A stretch of DNA of 36,799 nucleotides from Chloroflexota bacterium (GTDB lineage Bacteria > Chloroflexota > Dormibacteria > Dormibacterales > Dormibacteraceae), in NCBI GenBank assembly GCA_005879985.1, contig VBIA01000174.1:1-36799 (forward strand). The letters run 5' to 3'. Position numbers and translations under genes: made by a program. Of this stretch, positions 30,140 through 36,799 are shown in pieces. The notes below the pieces were generated by a model. It was not told the origin of the DNA. It searched no databases and was given only the letters and a program-made list of their open reading frames with translations. How positions within the stretch are numbered: position 1 is the stretch's first letter; every line of letters starts with the position of its first letter.

Positions 30140-32965
30140 CGCCCTCGCGCCGGGCGACGGGGTCGGCGTCGCGCCACCGGGCGTCGGGGTGGTGCCGGTG
30201 ATCGCCTGCAGCTGCTGCAGGATGTGACCCACCTTCGCCATCTCGTTGGCGAACGTCGTGAAGTCCCCGACCTTCAGCGCGGCATACGCGGCGTTGTAGT
30301 GCATGTTCGCTTGCGTGACCAGGTCGGCGATCTGCGCCACCTGGGCGGGCGTGAGCGTGGTGGGCGGCGGATTGTTCGTAGGCGGCGGGGCTGTGGCCGT
30401 GCCGACGAGCTGATCGATCGCCTGCTGCAGCGTGTCGGCGTAGACCACGGAATCCTGGTCGGCCAGGATCACCTTCTTCAGCTCGGGCAGACTCTGAGTC
30501 TGGCTGGCGCGCAGGTAGATCGGCTCGAAATACAGGAAGCTGTCACCGATCGGGACGACGAGCAGGTTGCCTTGCAGCACCTGCGACCCCGCCTGGTGGA
30601 AGAGAGTGAAGTCGCGCGACACCGCCGGGTTCTCGTTGATGCGATTGGCGACCTGTTGCGGCCCGAATATGACCTTGTCCTTGGGTAAGAGGAAGGCGAC
30701 GTAGTCGCCGTAGTTCGACCCGTCGCTTCGCGCCGCGAGCCACGAAACCATGTTCGGTTTGCCGTGCGGGGTAAACGGCATGATGAGCATGAACTCGGGG
30801 TTCGACTCGCCCGGAAGGCGGAACAGCACGTAGTACGGCTGGACCTGGCTGCCCGCGGCGCCCGGAGAGCTGGAGGCGGTCGGGATGTCCCACACGTCCT
30901 CGCGCGCAAAGAAGACCTTGGGGTCCGTGATGTGATAGGTCTCATAGATCTGGACCTGGACGTTGAACAGGTCGACGGGGACGCGGATGTGAGCGCGCAG
31001 GCCGGCGGGCATCGCATCGATGGGCTTGAAGAGCTTGGGGAACGTGGCCTCGTATGCCTTGATGATCGGATCCTTCGAATCGACGACGTAGAAGTCGACG
31101 GTTCCCTCGTACGCGTCGACCACGACCTTGACCGAGTTGCGGATGTAGTTGATGTCGTTGTCGTTGAAGGTCGACGTCTGCGAGTAGGGGTAGGTTGCGC
31201 CGGTCGTGTAGGCATCGATCACCCAGTACAGGCGGCCGTTGACCACGACGATGTACGGATCGCCGTCGAAGGTCAGGAAAGGCGCGAGCTCTGTGACCCG
31301 ATCGGCGATGTTGCGGCGGTAGAGCATCTCTGACTGAGGCGTGATCTGGCCGGAGACCAGCAGGTTGAAGTCGCCGAGCCTCAACGACCACAGGGCCCGG
31401 CTCGCGCCATCGAGCGGCACGCCATGGGTGCCGGTGTATGACGTGTACACGTCCTGGGCGCCCTTCGGGTAGTCGAACTCCTTGATGCTCGTGGGCGCGA
31501 TCGCGTAGTCGTCGGTGTGCTCGCCGAAATATATGGCGGGCTGGGTGACCGGGAGCGAGCCGGTCGGCGGGATGTCGCCAACCACATAATCGGGCAGCCC
31601 CTCGCCGACGACTGCGTTGACAGGGCTCGCGGCCACGCCGTATCCATGCGTGTACTGCAGGTGCTGGTTGATCCAGTTCTGAGCCGATGAAGGTAGGCGT
31701 GCGAAGTCGAACTCGCGCGCGCTGATCTCCAGCGACTTGTACCGGCTCCCGACCGTGTAGCGGTCGATGTCGATGTCATAGAAGTGGTAGTAGGTGCGGA
31801 TGCTCTGCAGTTGCTCGTACGTGTCCTGCAGCGGCGCGAAGTCCCACAGGCGCAGGTTGTCGACCGTGACGGAGTCGTTCTGCACGGCCTGCGCGGTCAG
31901 CGGCTGGTCGCCGGTGAAGTTGCGGACGCTCACGTTGCTCAGGCCATACGCGCTGCGCGTGCCCGCGATCTCGCGCTCGATGTAGGGCAGCTCGTAGGAC
32001 TGGGCGTTCGGCGTGACCAGGAATCCCTGCACCACCGCGGGGTAGATCTGGCCGAGCACGAGCATCGCGACGAACAGGCCGGCGGCCGCCAGCGGGATCC
32101 ACAGACGCCGGATCCACAGGTTGGCGACGAGGCCGCCCGCGAGCACGATGCCCGCGCCCGCCTCGAAGGTCAGCAGCGGCAGGCGGGCATTCACGTCGGT
32201 GTACGCCGCGCCCCACACGACGCTGCTGTTGTGCGAGTACAGGAGGTCGAAGCGGCCGAGCCAGAGCCACGCCGCGAGCGCCACCGCGAACACAGCCAGC
32301 ATGGCTGAAAGGTGCGCGATCGCGAGGGGGCTGAAGTTCAGGTCGAACGCGTCGCCGCGCCACGAATACAGCACCGCGACGAGCAGCGTGCCCATGAAGC
32401 CGAGGCCGAGCGCCCAGTTCACGACCGAGTGGAGGAACGGCAGTGACAGGAGATAGAAGGAGATGTCCTGGCCCAGCACCGGGTCGGTGACGCCGGTCGG
32501 CGAGGCATGCTGGAACAGCGCCAGCAGCTGCCACTGCGTGCCCGCGCCGCCGGACAGGATGAGGGCGATGATCCCGGAGGCGATCAGGGCCACGATGCCT
32601 GTCGCGCTGCGCAGGATCGGCCGCTTGATGCCCACCGCCCTCAGGCCGGGCCCGGAGCGCGTGCGGAGGGCAATGAGCGCGTTCGCGAACAGGTAGGCGA
32701 ACGTGATCGCCAGGCTGCCGACGAACAGCACGGTCTGCAGGACCAGCCGCGTCGTGTAGATGTCCTTGAAGCCCAGCGCGTTGTACCACTGCAGCTCGGT
32801 GATGAGCGAGACGATGGGGTTGGCGAAGATGAAGATCAGGATTGCGGCGCCGAAAAGCCCGACGCCAAGCCAGAAGCGCCGCGGTGGGCGCGGGACGCGG
32901 AGCTCGCGCGGCGGCTCGAATGGACCGCGCTCGAACGGATCGAACGGCCGGTACCGCCGGGTCAT
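30125..32965 (-). CDS. UPF0182-family large membrane protein
   Basis: A 946-residue protein of the UPF0182 family found in actinobacteria, Chloroflexota, cyanobacteria and clostridia; its function is not established. Residues about 35-330 contain seven hydrophobic helices, followed by a large extracytoplasmic region (NWINQHLQYTHGYGV, PYIVVVNGRLYWVIDAYT, PESEFMLIMPFTP-like PGESNPEFMLIMPF). A Pro/Thr-rich tail ends the protein (PPPTNNPPPTT, TPTPGGATPTPSPG). It starts 30 bases after the GCS2 gene and may be the last gene of that transcript. Confidence 0.92.
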   Translation of the reverse strand: MTRRYRPFDPFERGPFEPPRELRVPRPPRRFWLGVGLFGAAILIFIFANPIVSLITELQWYNALGFKDIYTTRLVLQTVLFVGSLAITFAYLFANALIALRTRSGPGLRAVGIKRPILRSATGIVALIASGIIALILSGGAGTQWQLLALFQHASPTGVTDPVLGQDISFYLLSLPFLHSVVNWALGLGFMGTLLVAVLYSWRGDAFDLNFSPLAIAHLSAMLAVFAVALAAWLWLGRFDLLYSHNSSVVWGAAYTDVNARLPLLTFEAGAGIVLAGGLVANLWIRRLWIPLAAAGLFVAMLVLGQIYPAVVQGFLVTPNAQSYELPYIEREIAGTRSAYGLSNVSVRNFTGDQPLTAQAVQNDSVTVDNLRLWDFAPLQDTYEQLQSIRTYYHFYDIDIDRYTVGSRYKSLEISAREFDFARLPSSAQNWINQHLQYTHGYGVAASPVNAVVGEGLPDYVVGDIPPTGSLPVTQPAIYFGEHTDDYAIAPTSIKEFDYPKGAQDVYTSYTGTHGVPLDGASRALWSLRLGDFNLLVSGQITPQSEMLYRRNIADRVTELAPFLTFDGDPYIVVVNGRLYWVIDAYTTGATYPYSQTSTFNDNDINYIRNSVKVVVDAYEGTVDFYVVDSKDPIIKAYEATFPKLFKPIDAMPAGLRAHIRVPVDLFNVQVQIYETYHITDPKVFFAREDVWDIPTASSSPGAAGSQVQPYYVLFRLPGESNPEFMLIMPFTPHGKPNMVSWLAARSDGSNYGDYVAFLLPKDKVIFGPQQVANRINENPAVSRDFTLFHQAGSQVLQGNLLVVPIGDSFLYFEPIYLRASQTQSLPELKKVILADQDSVVYADTLQQAIDQLVGTATAPPPTNNPPPTTLTPAQVAQIADLVTQANMHYNAAYAALKVGDFTTFANEMAKVGHILQQLQAITGTTPTPGGATPTPSPGARASPSP

Positions 32966-32995
32966 GGCCGCATCAGAGTACTCGGCTGCTGATGC

Positions 32996-34114
32996 TCAGC
33001 GGGTCGCGGCCTCGCGATGCAGCAAAGTCTCGCGGGCAAGCATCTCGACCACCTGGCGCGTGTCGCCGCCCTCCTGCACGACGCGCAGCTGGCGGTCGGC
33101 ACTCGTCCCCTCGGCCAGGATCGTGTTCACGTACTCGACCGCGCGGCGCGAGCCGAGATCGTCGACGACGTCGTCGACGAACGCCAGCAGCTCGATCGCG
33201 AGGTCTCGCATCGGGACCTCCTCCTGCTTGCCGAAGTCGATGAGCTTGCCGTCGATGCCGTAGCGGACCGCGCGCCACTTGTTCTCGGCGATGAGCGCGG
33301 GCATGTACTTTCGGAACCCGAGGTTGTTAGCTCGCAGCCTCAGCAGCTTGGCGCAGATGGCCTGCATGAGCGCGGCGAGGCAGATGGTCTCGTCCAGCCG
33401 CGTGGGCATGTCGCAGACGCGGAACTCGAGCGTCGGAAAGGCCGGGTGCGCGCGCAGGTCCCACCAGATCTTCTTTCCGTTGTCGATCGATCCCGTCTTC
33501 ACCAGCAGCTGCACGTAGTTCTCGTACTCGTCGAACGAGCTGAGCTCAGGCGGGATTCCGGTGCGAGGGAAGTTCGACCAGATGACGCTGCGGTACGACT
33601 TGAGGCCTGTGTTGCGTCCCATCCAGAACGGGCTCGACGTGCTGAGCGCGAGGAGATGGGGCAAGAAATACCGCGCCTCATTGAGGACCTCGATCCGATG
33701 CTCCTGATCCGGGATGGCCACGTGCACGTGCAGCCCGAAGATGACGAGCGACCGCACCACGTCCTGCAGCTCTTCCTCGAGGATCTTGTAGCGGTCGTGG
33801 TCGGTGATCTGCTGCTCCTGCCACCGCGAGAAGGGATGCGTGCCCGCGCAGGCGATGCGCATGCCTTCGGGCTCCAGTAGATCGGCCAGCGTGCCGCGCA
33901 TTTCCGCCAGCTGGTCGCGCGCCTGGTCGACGTTCTCGCATATGGACGTGCCGACCTCGACGACCGACTGCATCATCTCCCGCTTCACCTTCTCGCCGAG
34001 CTTGGGAGTGGCGGCCGCAAGCAGAGTGTCGATGTGCGAGCGCAGCTGCCCGGACCCGTCGATGATCTGGTACTCCTCCTCGACGCCGATCGTCAGCAGC
34101 CCGTTCTTGCTCAC
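32996..34114 (-). CDS. GCS2-type carboxylate-amine ligase (YbdK-like)
   Basis: A 372-residue ATP-dependent ligase of the glutamate-cysteine ligase 2 family, which joins a glutamate-like carboxylate to an amine. Motifs are GVEEEYQ (residues 10-16), CAGTHPFSRW, FGLHVHVA, the Arg-rich TLEFRVCDMPT and the late AENKWRAVRYG. The GTG start overlaps the upstream ATP-grasp stop as GTGA. With two ATP-grasp ligases and an esterase in the same run it is probably one step of a dedicated pathway rather than general glutathione synthesis. Confidence 0.88.
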   Translation of the reverse strand: MSKNGLLTIGVEEEYQIIDGSGQLRSHIDTLLAAATPKLGEKVKREMMQSVVEVGTSICENVDQARDQLAEMRGTLADLLEPEGMRIACAGTHPFSRWQEQQITDHDRYKILEEELQDVVRSLVIFGLHVHVAIPDQEHRIEVLNEARYFLPHLLALSTSSPFWMGRNTGLKSYRSVIWSNFPRTGIPPELSSFDEYENYVQLLVKTGSIDNGKKIWWDLRAHPAFPTLEFRVCDMPTRLDETICLAALMQAICAKLLRLRANNLGFRKYMPALIAENKWRAVRYGIDGKLIDFGKQEEVPMRDLAIELLAFVDDVVDDLGSRRAVEYVNTILAEGTSADRQLRVVQEGGDTRQVVEMLARETLLHREAATR

Positions 34115-35315
34115 GCAGATCCCTCAATGACAAATGTTGGCACCAGGCTGCCCGCGCCCGCGGTGACGTTCAGCAGAGCCTCGGCGGAGACCCTGGTCAT
34201 GAACCCGCCCGCGCGCCCATTGAAAAGGTACGGATCCAGGTCGACCGCAAGGTCGATGTACTGGAGGCTCTCGAGCGCGACCGGGAACTTGACCTTCGGG
34301 ATCTCGACAGCCGCCTGGACCACGTAGCATCCCGCGGCCGCCTCGGCGACGGCCTGCTCCCATTCGGCCGGGCCGGCGGTCCAGCCGAGGATGACGCCCT
34401 TGCCGCCGTACTCGTCGTTGGGCTTGAGGACGAGCTGCCCGCGGCGGCGGATGATGTCCTCGACCAGCGCGGGCCGGACCCGACGCGTCCATGGGATGTG
34501 CTTGCGGATCGCGGCCCTCTGGGCCGGCGTGTAGAGCTTCTGGTAGCGCTCGTCCGACAGCAGCGCCAGGCTCAGCTTCTTGTGCAGCAGCTTGGCGCGG
34601 AAGCTGTTGATGACGCACACCGCGCCGGCCATGTACGCATCTAGCAGCGCGCGAGTCTCAGCGCCCCGCGCGAGCAGCTCGCTCGTGAGCACGCGCCGGT
34701 ATACGAGGTTGACCGCTGTGCCGTTCGCGTACAGCCGGCCCCGCCGGAACTCCAGGACCCGGGGGTCGCAGATCACGGTCTTGACGCCGTTGTCCTCGAA
34801 GTACGCCTTGAACATCTCGAACTCGGGCGCCGTCGGCAGTCCTTCCCAGTCGACGATCGCTATGACCGGCGGCCTGTCCCGGCCCCACTGCTTGAAGGCG
34901 CGCAGCATCGTGTTGAGCTGCTTCTTGCGCGTGGATACGAAGCGTCCTCGGAATCGCTTGCGAAACGCCTTCATGATCGGCAGCTCCGCAAAGACGGCGG
35001 CAAGGTTGTCGCCGTACGCCATCCCGGCAGGCGACTCGGCGTTGTATTCGACGAAGCGCACCTGGCCGGCAAAGAAGCTGTCGAGGCGCGACGAGGGAGA
35101 CGAGAAACCGTAGCCAGGGTCGGCCAGCGCGAGGCGTTCCTCTTCCGGCTCGAGGCACAGCTCGGCGCGAAGGGCGGCGTCAGGGCGACCGACAGCGGCC
35201 GCGTGCCGAACATCAGCCGCCTTGCCATCTGGGCCTGCGCGAGCTTCTCCGCGGTCGACGACGCGTACTGCCCCTTTTCGAGCAGGGCGTGGTAGGCCGC
35301 GATCGGATCGGTCAC
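34111..35315 (-). pseudogene. circularly permuted ATP-grasp ligase with internal deletion/frameshift
   Basis: The 5' part (GTG 35315, TDPIAAYHALLEKGQ to RRLMFGTRPLSVAL) and the main part (from about 35185, DAALRAELCLEPEEERLALADPGYGFSS, then FVEYNAESPAGMAYGDN and [16 protein letters not shown]) belong to one circularly permuted ATP-grasp protein but lie in different frames. Comparing with the family, about 40 residues between MFGTRPL and ALRAEL are missing, with the junction near 35180-35195. The 3' part alone is open from GTG 35061. The start overlaps the preceding ATP-grasp stop (GTGA). It could be a real lesion or an assembly error. Confidence 0.75.
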
Positions 35316-36289
35316 GCGCGCACGGCGTCTTGTGTCGAGTCCTTCTCGACGTGCTTCCACCATCGGTGCTCGTCGCGCCATGGCGGCGCCTTCTCGCCGA
35401 GGGCGTACGCGATCACCAGGTCGGTCATCTTCTCGAGCACCCAGCGGAAGCCGTCTTCCTTGATGGAGAAGTTGTCGAAGTCCGGCGCGGGGTTCAGGAA
35501 GTCGATGGCGTAGAGCACGCCGTCCTTGACCGCGAACTCGACGGTGTCCATGTCGTAGCCGAGCGCCTCCACGAGCGTGCCCGCGTCGCGTATCGCGTGC
35601 TCGTGCAGAGGGCCCTCGACCGGCTGCGAGATGACATAGCGCTCCTCGAATGGCGCCCGCGGGTTGTAGCGGAGAGGCATGATGTTGGTGCGCCCGATGC
35701 AGATGCAGCGGACGTAATCGTCCCAGTCGATGAACTCCTGCAGGATCATCGTCTTCTTCCCCGTCTGGTCGAACGCAGAGAGCAGCTGGTCGATCGAGTG
35801 GACGATGTAGACGTCCTTCCAGCCGCCGCCCGTGTTCGGCTTGAGCACGGCGGGCAGGCCTGTGTACGCGACGATGCGCTCCCAGTCCATCGGGTACTTC
35901 AAGTTGCGCAGCGATTTCTGGTGGTCGATGTCCGGGATGTAGTCCTTGTTGGGCAGCACCACCGTCTTCGGCACCGCGACGCCGAGCTTGCGCGCGAGCG
36001 TGCACTCGAAGAACTTCTCGTCGGCCTCCCACCAGAACGGGTCGTTGATGACCGCTGTCCCGAGCAACGCCGCGCTCTTCAGGTGCGCGCGGTAGTACGG
36101 GATCTCGTGCGAGATGCGGTCGACGATGACCGCGTGGCGTGGCGGCTCCAGCTCCGACGTGCCGCCGAACACCGCCAGCTCGGCGGTGACTCCGACGTCC
36201 GCGCCGCGCTGGTTGACCATGTCGAGGAAGGGTCCGGGAAACGTGTTTTCCCGTCCGACCAGCAGTCCCACCACCTTCTTGCCAGCCAT
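35312..36289 (-). CDS. ATP-grasp ligase
   Basis: A 325-residue ATP-grasp enzyme that activates a carboxylate as an acyl phosphate for attack by an amine. The nucleotide-binding Lys and glycine loop are in VLKPNTGGGWKDVYIV, the adenine-contact segment is LQEFIDWDDYVRC, and the metal ligands are in YAIDFLNPAPDF. GGAGGGCGAGAT precedes the ATG directly. It overlaps the next ligase by 4 bases and lies 45 bases after the esterase gene. The substrate is unknown. Confidence 0.88.
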   Translation of the reverse strand: MAGKKVVGLLVGRENTFPGPFLDMVNQRGADVGVTAELAVFGGTSELEPPRHAVIVDRISHEIPYYRAHLKSAALLGTAVINDPFWWEADEKFFECTLARKLGVAVPKTVVLPNKDYIPDIDHQKSLRNLKYPMDWERIVAYTGLPAVLKPNTGGGWKDVYIVHSIDQLLSAFDQTGKKTMILQEFIDWDDYVRCICIGRTNIMPLRYNPRAPFEERYVISQPVEGPLHEHAIRDAGTLVEALGYDMDTVEFAVKDGVLYAIDFLNPAPDFDNFSIKEDGFRWVLEKMTDLVIAYALGEKAPPWRDEHRWWKHVEKDSTQDAVRA

Positions 36290-36334
36290 ATCTCGCCCTC
36301 CGTTATTACGTCGAGCTCAGGGGTCCCCGCGAAA

Positions 36335-36799
36335 TCACGCCGCAGGCTCTGATTTCGTGGGGCTCAGGTACGTCCGCAGCATGTCCTTCCAGTAGGGCCA
36401 ATCGTGCGCCCACCCGGGCCAGATATCCAGCCGGACGTCAAGTCCCTTGTCCCGCATGAGGCCGCCGAGCTTGATCGAGTCGGCGACGTTCGGGTCGCCC
36501 TCGCCGGTCGCCACGACCTTGGCCGGCATCGAACGCAGAGGGCCAAGGTATGCCTCGTCGTTCAGCCCGGGCAGGAACGCGATCGGATTCGTGAAGTAAG
36601 TGCTGTCGTCGTGGTAGCCGTCGAGCCAGCGCGCGGTGTCGAAGGCGCCGCTCATCGCGACGAAGCCGCCCATGCGGGTCGGGTGCCGGAGCGCGAGCAG
36701 CACCGCATGCAGCGCGCCGAACGACGCGCCGGCGGCCACGGGTGGACCGGGAAGGCGAGGCAGGACCTCTTCGAGGATGTAGGTCTCGTACTGCAGGTG
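36335..36799 (-). CDS. alpha/beta-hydrolase esterase, 5' partial
   Basis: The frame is open to the window edge (HLQYETYILEEVLPRLPG), so the N-terminus lies outside. The nucleophile elbow is AGASFGA, the probable acid Asp is in ATGEGDPNV and the His in GWAHDWPYW, matching the esterase D/Fes-like family. Such enzymes cleave small esters or act as thioesterase-like release factors. It is the first visible gene of the run of ligases on the - strand. Confidence 0.82.
   Translation of the reverse strand, partial: HLQYETYILEEVLPRLPGPPVAAGASFGALHAVLLALRHPTRMGGFVAMSGAFDTARWLDGYHDDSTYFTNPIAFLPGLNDEAYLGPLRSMPAKVVATGEGDPNVADSIKLGGLMRDKGLDVRLDIWPGWAHDWPYWKDMLRTYLSPTKSEPAA

Noticed and set aside
30800-30825. 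tRNA T-arm-like GGTTCGACTC
   Set aside because: It is within UPF0182 coding sequence and no cloverleaf can be built around it.
33155-33190. GTCGTCGAC-rich simple repeat
   Set aside because: It encodes an Asp/Val run (VDDVVDDL) in the GCS2 protein and is ordinary codon repetition.

Overview
The window is a GC-rich, gene-dense bacterial chromosome segment of about 40 protein genes, many joined by 4-base stop/start overlaps. No rRNA, tRNA, transposase, phage gene or CRISPR array was seen. An F420-type LLM oxidoreductase, a UPF0182 giant membrane protein, an LprG-like lipoprotein next to a 14-TM efflux pump, split LigD genes, bactofilin and an HPRT with a nuclease-like N-terminal extension together suggest a soil-type lineage near Chloroflexota/Dormibacterota or Actinomycetota. 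This placement is inference; no phylogenetic marker is present.

Layout. (1) 2-6122, + strand: fabG (partial), accD, accA, dtd, an EamA transporter, a threonine dehydratase-like enzyme, a CBS protein and a damaged aminotransferase. (2) 6119-7190: a promoter box, a small anchored protein, a 46-bp hairpin tandem repeat and a bactofilin. (3) 7396-14401: a methyltransferase on +, then on - a set running LigD ligase, LigD polymerase, NDH-2, LprG-like lipoprotein and DHA2 efflux pump. (4) 14593-17320: a small type IV secretion-like locus (VirB2-like, VirB6/TrbL-like, M23 peptidase), a short SSB without the acidic tip and a ribbon-helix-helix-like protein. (5) 17390-20938: FAD oxidoreductase, UppP with a small membrane protein, and an LLM oxidoreductase. 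(6) 24111 down to 20935, - strand: FBP aldolase, RNase Z-like hydrolase, AtpZ-like protein, DUF3052-like protein, GNAT and a small protein in one tightly overlapping operon. (7) 24188-27868: diguanylate cyclase with a DNA glycosylase, then thiolase and cupin on -. (8) 27869-28182: a gene-poor stretch with divergent sigma-70-type promoters and a candidate structured RNA. (9) 28183-30139: HPRT fusion and Pcm. (10) 36799 down to 30125, - strand: esterase, two ATP-grasp ligases, a GCS2 amidoligase and UPF0182.

The most unusual signals are these. A bipartite promoter-like element, TTAACWGGC..G..TT then CCTA, occurs four times with an identical 34-base offset, in front of the T4SS-like operon, the SSB, the anchored protein at 6167 and the efflux pump. 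This suggests a dispersed regulon that may handle DNA or envelope transport. The esterase/ATP-grasp/ATP-grasp/GCS2 cluster looks like a dedicated maker of an amide-linked metabolite. Several genes reach their family-typical N-terminus only through a CTG start, two of them in CTGA overlaps. Two genes (aminotransferase, circularly permuted ATP-grasp) carry internal deletions that shift the frame; these could be real lesions or assembly errors.
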